Below, piece after piece: positions 18,915 through 27,041 of a stretch of DNA of 64,000 nt. This stretch comes from Alcaligenes faecalis (lineage in GTDB: Bacteria; Pseudomonadota; Gammaproteobacteria; Burkholderiales; Burkholderiaceae_B), in assembly GCF_002443155.1 (NCBI RefSeq), contig NZ_CP023667.1:3906001-3970000 (forward strand), read 5' to 3'. Below the pieces are notes generated by a model that worked only from the letters and a program-made list of their open reading frames with translations, was not told the DNA's origin and made no database searches. Each line of letters begins with the position of its first letter. Within the stretch, counting starts at the first letter, position 1. The position numbers were made by a program, and so were the translations under genes.

Positions 18915-20213
18915 ATGATTACTGACACTGCTGTTTTTGCCTCTGATGTTGCAGCACACCGGCCTTTGCCAGAAAAGGCAGCGCCCACAAGTGTACGAGC
19001 GTCCGACCTGGCTGCTTTGCGTACCCGTTTCAGCGCCCTCTTTCAGCGCATTGCCGATACCGCTGCGGAGCGCGAGCACACCCGTACCTTGGCCTATGCG
19101 CCCATTCTGTGGCTGAAAGATAGCGGTTTTACGGCTCTGCGTGTGCCGCCTCAATGGGGTGGCAGTGGTGTCTCCATCCCGGTGTTCTTTGAGCTGTTTC
19201 AGGAGCTGGCTGCGGCGGATTCAAATGTCGCCCAAATTCTGCGGCCTCATTTTGGTTTCATCGACCGCTTGCTGATTGATCGGGATGAGGCCACGCAAGC
19301 GCAGTGGCTGCCGCTGGCAGGCCAAGGAGCGATCTTTGGCAATGCCACAACCGAGACTGGCTTGGGCGCTGTCGGACAGTTGCAAACCACGCTGGAACCC
19401 GATCCTGAGCAGGCCGGGCAATGGCGTTTGAATGGCCGCAAGTTCTACAGCACTGGCACCTTGTACGCGGATTGGGTCACCGTGGTGGCCCGCAGTACAG
19501 GGACGGGGCAGGAAGATGAAACGGTACATGCCGTGGTTGCCACCGACCAGGAGGGTGTGGAGCGTCTGGATGACTGGCATGGCTTTGGACAAAGGTTGAC
19601 GGGTTCCGGCACAACGGTACTGACAGATGTGCTCGTGCCCGAGAGCGCCATCATCCGTTTCCCACGTCAGGAACCCACGCCTTTGGTGGCCTACTTTCAG
19701 CTGGTGCATTTGGCGACCCTGGCGGGTATTGCCCAAGCCTTGCAGCGTGATGCAGTGGCTTATGTGCAGGCGCGCAAGCGTGTCTTTAGCCATGGCAGTG
19801 CGGCGCTGCCCAAGGACGACCCCTTGGTGCAGCATATTGTGGGAGAACTGGCCAGCACGGCCTATATCGCCCAGCTGGCGGTACGTGATGTGGCGGCTCA
19901 TCTGCAAAACATTGCGGATCAGCGGCTGGCGGGCGTGGAGGTTCCCCGCGAAACTTTGGACGCTCTGGAGTTACGCACTGCACAGGCGCAAGTAGCCGTG
20001 GTGGAGCCCGTCTTGCGGGCGGCCACGCGCCTGTTTGATGTGGGTGGCTCTACGGCCTTGGAGGAGTCACGTCGTCTGGATAGACATTGGCGTAATGCGC
20101 GAGCCTTGGCCTCGCACAATCCGGTAATCTACAAGGCTCGTTCGGTGGGGGATATTTTGCTGAACGAGGCCGAGCCTGTGTACTACTGGCATGTGGGGAC
20201 CAAGGGGAGTTGA
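18915..20213 (+). CDS. SfnB-like flavoprotein (3 of 3)
   Basis: 432-aa member of the same acyl-CoA dehydrogenase-fold family: AEREHTRTLAYAPILWLKDS, TALRVPPQWGGSGVS, AADSNVAQILRPHFGFIDRL, RKFYSTGTLYADWVTV, DDWHGFGQRLTGSGTTVLTD, RRLDRHWRNARALASHNPV. It is more diverged from the other two (no IPQNH; QILRPHFG instead), so substrate or role may differ. It is the last gene of the sulfur operon and is followed by a strong symmetric terminator. It lies next to the inserted recombinase/HepT-MntA cassette. Confidence 0.8.
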   Translation: MITDTAVFASDVAAHRPLPEKAAPTSVRASDLAALRTRFSALFQRIADTAAEREHTRTLAYAPILWLKDSGFTALRVPPQWGGSGVSIPVFFELFQELAAADSNVAQILRPHFGFIDRLLIDRDEATQAQWLPLAGQGAIFGNATTETGLGAVGQLQTTLEPDPEQAGQWRLNGRKFYSTGTLYADWVTVVARSTGTGQEDETVHAVVATDQEGVERLDDWHGFGQRLTGSGTTVLTDVLVPESAIIRFPRQEPTPLVAYFQLVHLATLAGIAQALQRDAVAYVQARKRVFSHGSAALPKDDPLVQHIVGELASTAYIAQLAVRDVAAHLQNIADQRLAGVEVPRETLDALELRTAQAQVAVVEPVLRAATRLFDVGGSTALEESRRLDRHWRNARALASHNPVIYKARSVGDILLNEAEPVYYWHVGTKGS

Positions 20214-20248
20214 GCTGATGCGACCAGAAGCGGGGCCGCCTCTTGGAA

Positions 20249-20283
20249 ACATAAAGGGCACGAATTAATCGTGCCCTTTATGT
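20249..20283. terminator. Long symmetric terminator hairpin
   Basis: A perfect 15-bp stem (ACATAAAGGGCACGA pairing with its complement) around a 5-nt ATTAA loop, 36 nt after the third SfnB-like gene. The stem can form on both strands and separates the plus-strand sulfur operon from the minus-strand recombinase gene. Confidence 0.75.
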
Positions 20284-20336
20284 TGTCAGCTGTGAGCGCG
20301 CAGCCTCTCAGGGTAAATCAACGACAAAATAGTACG

Positions 20337-20894
20337 CTAAGCGCGTGATGAGGCTGGCACCCAGCGATAAAGCGTAGGAACGGATACGTCCAGGTTCTTG
20401 GCCACGTCCTTGAGTGGTACACCGCTGGCCAGCAGCTTCTTGGCTGACTTGATTTTGTTGTCGTTCATCTTGGGTTTGCGACCACCCTTGCGGCCAAGCT
20501 GCTTGGCGACTTCCAGCCCGGTATGGGTACGTTCGACTGTCAGTTCGCGCTCCATCTCGGCCAGGCTGGCCATGACGTGGAAGAAGGACCGACCAGACGG
20601 CGTGCTGGTGTCGATGGAGTCGGTGAGGCTTCTGAACTGGATACCTTGTGTGCGCAGTTCGCTCACCAGATCGACCAGTTGTTTGACTGAGTGGCCCAAT
20701 CGGTCGAGCTTCCAGACAACCAATGTGTCGCCCTCGCGCAGCATTTCGAGCGCCTTGGCCAAGTCTGGACTATTTGCTCGCGTACTACTTACCTTGTCTT
20801 CAAAGACCTTCTGGCACCCGGCCTGAATCAAAGCTTCGCATTGCAATTCAAGGTTCTGATCTTGCGTCGAGACGCGCGCATAGCCGATCAGCAT
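20337..20894 (-). CDS. Serine recombinase, Tn3 resolvase/invertase family
   Basis: 185-aa site-specific recombinase. The N-terminal catalytic domain shows YARVSTQDQN with the nucleophile Ser9, DTLVVWKLDRLGHSVKQLVD and GRSFFHVMASLAEMEREL; a basic linker (LGRKGGRKPKM) and a C-terminal helix-turn-helix (VPLKDVAKNLDVSVPTLYRW) follow. The ATG at 20894 matches the conserved MLIGYARVST start. The start overlaps the end of the read-through frame of hepT. No transposase is nearby, so this is either a remnant or a stand-alone resolvase/invertase; no recombination site was identified by eye. Confidence 0.9.
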   Translation of the reverse strand: MLIGYARVSTQDQNLELQCEALIQAGCQKVFEDKVSSTRANSPDLAKALEMLREGDTLVVWKLDRLGHSVKQLVDLVSELRTQGIQFRSLTDSIDTSTPSGRSFFHVMASLAEMERELTVERTHTGLEVAKQLGRKGGRKPKMNDNKIKSAKKLLASGVPLKDVAKNLDVSVPTLYRWVPASSRA

Positions 20895-20971
20895 GGCGTG
20901 TCGCCGTCTGCATCCTGACGAACGGCAAGTAACTGTTGGAGCAATTCTGGTAGTGCTGTCTGCACGGTGTC

Positions 20972-21241
20972 TCACACCACATCGAGGTTGACGTCGAAGT
21001 AGCCGTGGGCAATGCGGTTGCGCATACCGCGCATATTACGCCATGGCACTTGTCCGTGAGTCTGAGCGAACTCGATATAGCCATCCATTACCTTCGTGGC
21101 CGCCTCGCCAATGATGACGGCCTGCTGGGTTCGTTTGTCCCCAAGAAAATCTTCTCTGGTCAGGCCTTCTATGAAACCGCATGCATCGGTTGCGGCTTGC
21201 TGCATGTGCTCAAGGTAATCCGGAAGACGGTACTTGCTCAT
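20972..21241 (-). CDS. HepT-type toxin (DUF86), truncated by an in-frame TGA
   Basis: 89-aa HEPN-domain RNase of the HepT/MntA type VII toxin-antitoxin systems. The catalytic RX4HXY motif is intact (Arg74, His79, Tyr81 in MRNRIAHGYF). Translation stops after NLDVV at a TGA. The frame continues beyond it with DTVQTALPELLQQLLAVRQD to a stop at 20888-20890. HepT proteins normally have Trp just before DTVQ, so the TGA looks like a TGG-to-TGA nonsense change removing the last helix. The 4-nt overlap (ATGA) with the antitoxin gene upstream is intact. The product may be inactive or altered. Confidence 0.8.
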   Translation of the reverse strand: MSKYRLPDYLEHMQQAATDACGFIEGLTREDFLGDKRTQQAVIIGEAATKVMDGYIEFAQTHGQVPWRNMRGMRNRIAHGYFDVNLDVV

Positions 21242-21528
21242 ACCGGTTGCGCCTCTGCAAGCACTTTGGCCCGGAATTTAGGTGGCAGGTCGCCGGGCGT
21301 CAGCAAATCGACGTGAATACCAAGCAGCGATTCCAGCTCGTCTTGCAGGCCTCCCAGGTCGAATAGCGTCGCACCAGGCAGTGCGTCAACCAGCAAATCA
21401 ATGTCGCTGCCATCCTGGTCGGTGCCATGTAGGATTGAACCGAAGACGCGTGGATTCGCCGTGCGAAAGCGACTTACGGCTTCACGCACTGCATCTCGGT
21501 TCATGTCGAGCACAACAGATGGTCGCAT
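21238..21528 (-). CDS. MntA-type nucleotidyltransferase antitoxin
   Basis: Minimal nucleotidyltransferase, 96 aa from the ATG at 21528. It carries the GS-X10-DXD motif (Gly30-Ser31, Asp42-Ile-Asp44 within VFGSILHGTDQDGSDIDLLV). In MntA/HepT pairs this enzyme AMPylates the HepT tyrosine and blocks its RNase activity. AAGGG lies 6 nt before this ATG; an ATG two codons upstream touches the same AAGGG and is less likely. It overlaps hepT by 4 nt. The pair plus the recombinase form a small accessory cassette inside the sulfur region. Confidence 0.85.
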   Translation of the reverse strand: MRPSVVLDMNRDAVREAVSRFRTANPRVFGSILHGTDQDGSDIDLLVDALPGATLFDLGGLQDELESLLGIHVDLLTPGDLPPKFRAKVLAEAQPV

Positions 21529-21612
21529 GGTCATCCCTTGTTATCAAAACTCATCAAAATGGTAAGTTATTGAGAATGGGATTTCAAGACCTGGTTTCTC
21601 AGATCGAAATTA

Positions 21613-22467
21613 TTATGAGAGTTGAAACAGCCTGGCCGCATTGCCATAAAACAGCTTGTCCAGAATTGCATCCTTGAAACCTAGCTGCTGGAAGTCCTCA
21701 ATACTCTGGCGAATCGGGCGGAAGGTGTAGGACGAGCCAAACAGCAATTGCTCGGACAGAAAGCTGTTGGCTGCCTGCACATAGCCCTCATGACCTGGCT
21801 GGAAAATGTACATATCCGGCACCAGATGTACGTTCTCGTGCAGAAAGGCCAGACCTATGGCCTGCTGCACATTGGGCCAATAGCCGTGATAGACCACCAA
21901 AGGCAGATCCGGGAAGGCTTTGGCCACTTTGGCCAGCCCGGCCGGGTCGTTGTAGCGCGGGTCTGGCGTGGTGGGACCACTCATCAAAAAGACGGGCACT
22001 TTCAGGTGTCGCGCCAGCTCGTAAACGGGCCAGTAAATCGGATCATCGGGGTGACGTGCCGGCACACCAAAACCCGGCTCGATATCAATGCCCGACAAAC
22101 CCAGCTCCTTGATGGCGCGTTCCGCCTCGGCCAGGGCCTTTTGCTCGCCTTGCAGGGCCGGATCTATACCGGCAATGCCCAGCAATTCTTCGTGTCCATG
22201 CACGATCTGGTGAATGGTGTCGTTGGGCAAATGTTGCGATGGCGTGTGGCGGCCTACGACGACCGCTTTGCTCAGCCCAGCCTGGCGCACTTCTTCAAGA
22301 AAGCCTTCCTGACTCAGCGACTTTTCAAAGTGGGTATCGCTGCCACGAGTGCCTACGCGGCGGTTCAGCCAACGCGCGGTAGCATGTTCTGGCGAGCCAG
22401 GTTCGGATCCGAAGAATTTGTGCAGAAAGGCAGGTCGGCAGCGTAGATCGATTATTTTTTGGCTCAT
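21613..22467 (-). CDS. Amidohydrolase-family protein (COG2159-like)
   Basis: 284-aa TIM-barrel metal-dependent hydrolase. Visible: [20 protein letters not shown] at the N-terminus (no canonical HxH; DLRCRP instead), [20 protein letters not shown] in the middle, then [40 protein letters not shown] and [19 protein letters not shown]. It is the last gene of an ssuE-ssuD operon with 4-nt overlaps, so it probably processes a product or precursor of the organosulfonate pathway. Absence of the first metal-binding His pair suggests reduced or altered metal use. Substrate unknown. Confidence 0.75.
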   Translation of the reverse strand: MSQKIIDLRCRPAFLHKFFGSEPGSPEHATARWLNRRVGTRGSDTHFEKSLSQEGFLEEVRQAGLSKAVVVGRHTPSQHLPNDTIHQIVHGHEELLGIAGIDPALQGEQKALAEAERAIKELGLSGIDIEPGFGVPARHPDDPIYWPVYELARHLKVPVFLMSGPTTPDPRYNDPAGLAKVAKAFPDLPLVVYHGYWPNVQQAIGLAFLHENVHLVPDMYIFQPGHEGYVQAANSFLSEQLLFGSSYTFRPIRQSIEDFQQLGFKDAILDKLFYGNAARLFQLS

Positions 22468-23624
22468 GATGCAGAAGAAAGTTGCTGGTTTTGAACACCG
22501 CGTGCGTCAAAGGCGCCGCCGGTCTGGGCGCGATCACTGACGGTGACGGCGCGTTTGCCCAGAAGTGGAAATACCAGCTCGGCAAAGCGGATGGATTCTT
22601 CCAGATGCGGATAGCCCGAGAGCACGAAGGAGTCCGCGCCCAGGTCTATGTATTCCTGCAAGCGCTGGGCCACGGTCTGGGCATCGCCTACCAAGGCGGT
22701 GCCTGCTCCGCCGCGTACCAGTCCTACGCCTGCCCACAGATTGGGCGAGACTTCCAGCTGATCGCGACGGCCACCGTGCAAGGCGGCCATGCGTTTCTGG
22801 CCTACCGAGTCCATGCTGGCGTAATTGGCCTGCGCCTTGGCAATGTCCTCGTCCGTCAATTTGCTGATCAGGCGATCCGCCTCGGCCCAGGCTTCCTCAT
22901 TGGTTTCGCGCACGATCACGTGCAGGCGTACACCCAGCCTTAATTTGCGGCCACGGGCGGCGGCACGGCGGCGGATGTCCTCAAATTTCTTGCCCACCGC
23001 AGCCGGTGGTTCGCCCCAGGTCAGGTAGGCATCGACATGCTCGGCAGCCAGCTCGTGTGCGGCATCCGAGGAGCCGCCAAAGTACAAGGGCGGATAGGGT
23101 TTCTGCACAGGCGGGAAGTAGTTGCGGCCATTCTCCACCTTGAAATGCTTGCCCTGAAAATTCACGGTGTCGCCAGAGAGCAATTGACGCCAGATCGTCA
23201 GATACTCATTGGCGTATTCGTAGCGGGAGTCATGGTCCAGAAATACGCCTTCGGCCGCCAGTTCGGTGGCATCGCCGCCAGGCACTACATTCAGCAGCAA
23301 ACGGCCATGCAGGGCCTGGTCCAAGGACGCTGCCTGACGTGCGCTGGAGACTGGCGCGCCCAAAGAGGTACGTAGTGCCACCAGCAGCTTGATGCGCTGG
23401 GTAACAGGAACCAGGCTGGCCGCCACCACCCAGGGGTCCAGGCAAGAGGCGCCGGTAGGAATCAGCAAGCCGTCATAATCCAGGTTCTCGCTGGTGACGG
23501 CAATGCTGCGCAGATACTCGTTGGTGGGCGCGCGGCCAAAGTCGGATTTGCCCAGATAGCGGGTGTCGCCCGAAGTGGGCAGGAACCAGAAAATATCGGG
23601 CGTGGTGGAGGTGATTTGGCTCAT
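22464..23624 (-). CDS. ssuD: FMNH2-dependent alkanesulfonate monooxygenase
   Basis: 386-aa LLM-family oxygenase close to SsuD, which cleaves alkanesulfonates to aldehyde and sulfite. Signatures: [94 protein letters not shown] and [20 protein letters not shown]. Length matches the SsuD/MsuD/SfnG families. It overlaps ssuE by 4 nt upstream and the amidohydrolase by 4 nt downstream. No ssuABC transporter lies beside it; the Met-type importer nearby may supply the substrate. Confidence 0.88.
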   Translation of the reverse strand: MSQITSTTPDIFWFLPTSGDTRYLGKSDFGRAPTNEYLRSIAVTSENLDYDGLLIPTGASCLDPWVVAASLVPVTQRIKLLVALRTSLGAPVSSARQAASLDQALHGRLLLNVVPGGDATELAAEGVFLDHDSRYEYANEYLTIWRQLLSGDTVNFQGKHFKVENGRNYFPPVQKPYPPLYFGGSSDAAHELAAEHVDAYLTWGEPPAAVGKKFEDIRRRAAARGRKLRLGVRLHVIVRETNEEAWAEADRLISKLTDEDIAKAQANYASMDSVGQKRMAALHGGRRDQLEVSPNLWAGVGLVRGGAGTALVGDAQTVAQRLQEYIDLGADSFVLSGYPHLEESIRFAELVFPLLGKRAVTVSDRAQTGGAFDARGVQNQQLSSAS

Positions 23625-24208
23625 GCTGCCTGGGCCTCCAGAACGGTGTTTTGCAGCGGCAAGCGCGCTTGAATGCTGTGCAGCACAGGCACTGCCAGAT
23701 CAACGGTGCGTTGGATGTGCTGTTGCAGGGCGGAACTAGTGACTTCGCCATCCTGAATCTCTTCGGGCGTGGCATAGACTCCGATGGGCAAGGTCAGAGA
23801 CTGGAAGAAGCTGAACAGGGGACGCAGTTGATGTTCAATGACTAGAGCATGGCGTTGGCTGCCACCAGTGGCAGCCAACAGCACAGGCGTGCCGTTCAGG
23901 GCATTCATGTCGACCAGATCGAACAGGTGCTTGAGCAGGCCCGGAATGCCTGCGCGAAAGATGGGCGAGCCCACGATCAGAAAGTCGGCCTGCTCAATGG
24001 CCTGGATGGCCTGATGCGCATGGGAGGGCAAGGCGTCGGTGGACAGGGCCGCGCCCAGTTCGGGCAGCAGGCTGACCAGCTCGATGTTTTGCACGTCCAG
24101 TGCCAGTTGATCGTTCAGTGTGTCGCGCAGCGTGTCCAGCAGTACTTGGGTGCGGGAGGGACGGTGCAGGCTTCCATTCACAATAACGGTTTTCAGAGGG
24201 CGGCTCAT
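23621..24208 (-). CDS. ssuE: NADPH-dependent FMN reductase (SsuE/MsuE type)
   Basis: 195-aa flavodoxin-fold reductase that provides FMNH2 to the SsuD-type oxygenase and probably to the neighbouring LLM and SfnB-like enzymes. Signatures: [20 protein letters not shown] (phosphate loop), [20 protein letters not shown] and [26 protein letters not shown] precedes the ATG at 24208. First gene of the minus-strand ssuE-ssuD-amidohydrolase operon; its promoter lies in the 440-bp region shared with the cupin gene. Confidence 0.88.
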   Translation of the reverse strand: MSRPLKTVIVNGSLHRPSRTQVLLDTLRDTLNDQLALDVQNIELVSLLPELGAALSTDALPSHAHQAIQAIEQADFLIVGSPIFRAGIPGLLKHLFDLVDMNALNGTPVLLAATGGSQRHALVIEHQLRPLFSFFQSLTLPIGVYATPEEIQDGEVTSSALQQHIQRTVDLAVPVLHSIQARLPLQNTVLEAQAA

Positions 24209-24497
24209 GGCAATTCCTTGCAGTGAAATCAGGACAAGATGCCGCCAGAAAACGGGGGCACCTGTGCGAGTCAATGCCTTGTATTACATGCCTGATCGCT
24301 GTCGTCACGAAAGACAATTCGCTCATGTGTTTATGGCCGATAAGTGTCCTTACTCTTTTGATTTGCTTATGAAAATCAGTATTGTTGAATGTGAAAAAAT
24401 GAGCTGCCAAATGGCATGAATATGAAGAGTGTCAGGAGTAAAGCGAAGAGTCTGCCGCCCATGTTTTTCGGGGGCAAAAAAGCTGATCGGAACAGGA

Positions 24498-24561
24498 GTG
24501 CCAGAACTGGATAATGCGCCGCTGTGTTGTGCCAGAGCTGGATAGTTCGGTGCCAAATGGA
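24498..24561. promoter_or_regulatory. Direct repeats GTGCCAGAnCTGGATA upstream of the cupin gene
   Basis: GTGCCAGAACTGGATA at 24498-24513 and GTGCCAGAGCTGGATA at 24529-24544 are exactly 31 bp apart (about three helical turns). Each contains the small dyad CCAG-NN-CTGG. A third partial copy, GTGCCAAATGGAT, lies near 24550-24561. They sit about 90-155 bp upstream of the cupin start, as expected for activator sites. The AraC-type gene at 25162-26169 is the obvious candidate regulator. Confidence 0.55.
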
Positions 24562-24652
24562 TCCATAGAATGAAAACAAGCCAATCCGGGGGGATTGGCA
24601 TCCGACTGTGTCATACACGCAGCGGTTTTTATTTCTATGAGAGAGACAAGTC

Positions 24653-25165
24653 ATGACCCAAAACAGCACCCCACCCTACATCGAGATCGAAAAGCGCATC
24701 GACAAGGTACGCGATGAATACGCTCTGGTTGAAGGCCACTTCGATACGTCTGAAGAAACCTCCCCCTGGATTCCTTTCGGCCCCAATATCTGGCTGCGTC
24801 ACCTGAGCTTTGATATTCGCAACAACACTTCGGTGCACATCATGCGTGCCGACAAGGGTGGCTCCCTGGGTCGTCACCGTCACCGCGCTGTGGTGACCGG
24901 CTACATCCTGTCCGGCAGCCTGCGTTACGAGGAATACGATTGGGTGGCTCGCGCTGGCCATTACATCCATGAAAGCCCCGGCCGCACTCACACCCTGGTA
25001 TCCGATGAAGGCATGGAAACCCTGTTCCACCTGGGCACGCCCATCGAGTTCCTGGACGAGAACGACAATATCCTGGAAATCATTGATGTGTTCTGGATGA
25101 TCGACCACTACACCAGCTACTGTAAGAAGCACAATCTGCCCATCAACCAGTCCATGTTCATTTAA
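24653..25165 (+). CDS. Cupin dioxygenase related to 2,4'-dihydroxyacetophenone dioxygenase
   Basis: 170-aa single-domain cupin. Histidines in GRHRHRAVVTGY (His75, His77) and GRTHTLV (His113) have the same spacing as the iron ligands reported for 2,4'-dihydroxyacetophenone dioxygenase of Alcaligenes (His76, His78, His114, from memory), and length is similar. That enzyme cleaves the side chain to 4-hydroxybenzoate and formate. The family match is good, but substrate identity is not certain. Promoter-side direct repeats and a convergent AraC-type gene suggest inducible expression. The stop overlaps the AraC gene's last codons by 4 nt, tail to tail. Confidence 0.7.
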   Translation: MTQNSTPPYIEIEKRIDKVRDEYALVEGHFDTSEETSPWIPFGPNIWLRHLSFDIRNNTSVHIMRADKGGSLGRHRHRAVVTGYILSGSLRYEEYDWVARAGHYIHESPGRTHTLVSDEGMETLFHLGTPIEFLDENDNILEIIDVFWMIDHYTSYCKKHNLPINQSMFI

Positions 25166-26169
25166 GACTGTTTGAGGCTTGTGTGCCGTGTCTGCCCCGT
25201 TTGATGGGGCAGTTCCTTGAAGCGTTGCTGATAGTAGGCAGAAAACCGCCCCAAATGCCCAAAGCCATGCGCCAGTGCCACCTCGGTGACATTGGGGCGG
25301 GGTCGGCTTTGCAGCACCTGATGGGCGGCGTCCAGACGCAGATTGCGTACCCAGCTCATGGGGGACTGCTTGTAGTGACGACGGCACAGCAGATGCAGGA
25401 AGCGGGGACTCACACCCGCTGCCTGAGCCAGATCATCCAGTGAGATGTTGCTGTGCAAATGCGCCAGCACATAGCTCCTGGCCTGGAGCAGACGCATTTG
25501 CCCTGCCCGGGCTGCGGCTCCCATGGATTCATCCACCAGAGCCTGCACAGCCTGTTCGTCGGCGGGATGACATAATAGGAATAAAGCCAGGCTGCTTTCA
25601 ATATGCTGCGTCCAACTGGCCGAACGGTCGCTATGTTGCGCTGGGAGCAGAAGCAGGTGCTGGATGAGGTTGGCCCATTGCGGGCCCATACAGGGGTCCA
25701 GCTTGTAGACACAGCCTCGGGTCAAGCCTTCTTGTGTCAGCGTCTGATGGCCCACGCCATCAAACAAGCTGTAGGGGATCTTCACGATCAGCTGTTCGCA
25801 ACCGGCTTGCCACAAGGTGCGCACATGGTGGCGAGGGGATACCACCGCAATATCGCCGGGATAGGCTGTTAATTTGTGATGGCCATCGCTGATGAATTCG
25901 GCCGTGCCTTGCAAGGGCATTTGCACCAGACAGAAGTCTCCGAAGGCATCGGCCTGGATTTCCACTTCGGCACCGTAGCCCAGCCGCATCAGGCTGATCT
26001 GATCAATATCTCGGCGGTACAGGCTGGTGTTGATGCGCCCGCGACCCCAATGCAGGGCATGCCGGGAAATGGCCCGACTCAGTGGCTGATGAGACAGCTC
26101 GGCGCTGTGGGAATGAAAGACTGGATGACGGTACAACACCGACAGATCCAAGCCATTTTCTGCCGACAT
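25162..26169 (-). CDS. AraC-family transcriptional regulator
   Basis: 335-aa activator. The N-terminal ligand-binding half resembles the AraC_binding_2 class (LMRLGYGAEVEIQADAFGDF; GTAEFISDGHHKLTAYPGDI) and the C-terminal about 100 residues form the double helix-turn-helix (NISLDDLAQAAGVSPRFLHL; CRRHYKQSPMSWVRNLRLDA; VTEVALAHGFGHLGRFSAYY). The ATG at 26169 is chosen because AAGGGG lies 6 nt upstream; an earlier in-frame ATG at 26193 is weaker. Convergent with the cupin gene, overlapping it by 4 nt at the 3' ends. It probably controls the cupin promoter. Confidence 0.88.
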   Translation of the reverse strand: MSAENGLDLSVLYRHPVFHSHSAELSHQPLSRAISRHALHWGRGRINTSLYRRDIDQISLMRLGYGAEVEIQADAFGDFCLVQMPLQGTAEFISDGHHKLTAYPGDIAVVSPRHHVRTLWQAGCEQLIVKIPYSLFDGVGHQTLTQEGLTRGCVYKLDPCMGPQWANLIQHLLLLPAQHSDRSASWTQHIESSLALFLLCHPADEQAVQALVDESMGAAARAGQMRLLQARSYVLAHLHSNISLDDLAQAAGVSPRFLHLLCRRHYKQSPMSWVRNLRLDAAHQVLQSRPRPNVTEVALAHGFGHLGRFSAYYQQRFKELPHQTGQTRHTSLKQS

Positions 26170-26394
26170 TGGGAACCCCTTGTTCCAGAGCATAAGGATG
26201 CGCGTGACCAGTGCCTAGTGTAGAAGTTGCGCGGCTGGGCGGGCATGGGGGCTATCCCTGATCGGGGTTTGATGGTTTTGGAATATTCTTTATTTACAGA
26301 TAGATAGACGGTCTTCTATTTTATTTAAGTTTAAAAGAAGCCGTCTGTTTTTTGGTGCCGTGCTTGAGGCTTGAAGAAGTCGGCAGCAGGAGTT

Positions 26395-26880
26395 TTATCG
26401 CCCCTGTGCCCGATCCCCTTTCAAGGTCATGACAGCGCTTTCCACTGTCGCAATCATCTTGCCGTCTTCGCGCTGGATTTCACAGCGGTAATGGCTGATG
26501 CTGCGCCCGCGATGCGTGGCCCAGGCACGGGCTTGCAGCCGTTCTTGCCAGACTGGCCGCAGAAAGGTGGCTTTCAGATCAATGCTGGTAAAGCTTTCGC
26601 CTTCCTGCATCAAGGTGGAATGGGCCGTGCCGATAGCGGCATCGGCCAGTTCGCACAAAAGGCCGCCATGTACAGTGCCCTGCTGGTTGCCATGCAAGGC
26701 AGCGTCTGCATCCAGCTCCAGCGTGGCGCTGGCTTCATCTATAGCGGTAATACGAAAGTTCAGCAGCCGGGAGATTGCGGTGGGGTAACGCATATGCGTG
26801 TGCTCACCCTCCGTTAGCGTGCCATCCAGTTGGCGTTGCAGATATTCCAGTACGGGTAAGTGGCGAGATGAGCTTGGCAT
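26395..26880 (-). CDS. PaaI-type hotdog-fold thioesterase
   Basis: 161-aa single hotdog-domain protein. The PaaI signature is present: GTVHGGLLCELADAAIGTAH with the active-site Asp, followed by SIDLKATFLRPVWQERLQAR. Such enzymes hydrolyse acyl- or aryl-CoA thioesters. It stands alone on the minus strand, downstream of the TauE/SafE-type gene. Substrate not predictable. Confidence 0.8.
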   Translation of the reverse strand: MPSSSRHLPVLEYLQRQLDGTLTEGEHTHMRYPTAISRLLNFRITAIDEASATLELDADAALHGNQQGTVHGGLLCELADAAIGTAHSTLMQEGESFTSIDLKATFLRPVWQERLQARAWATHRGRSISHYRCEIQREDGKMIATVESAVMTLKGDRAQGR

Positions 26881-27041
26881 GGTGGCTCCAGTAGCTACTA
26901 GGCGATTTGAGAAAGTGGTACTGGCCTTGAGGGGGCTCTTGGCGGATCAATCCATAGTGTGCAAGTCTCGTGGCTTAGCGTAAAAGCGCTTGCCCCGGCG
27001 GATTTACGTCGTAAACGGAGAGGGTCATGCTGCGGTCAGCC

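Noticed and set aside
24530..24560. Possible sigma-54 promoter before the cupin gene
   Set aside because: TGCC-type elements are present but the GG/GC spacing of a -24/-12 promoter is not met; the direct repeats explain the signal better.
24376..24669. A 97-codon minus-strand frame upstream of the cupin gene
   Set aside because: It crosses the promoter repeats and the cupin start, has no ribosome-binding site and no domain; probably chance.
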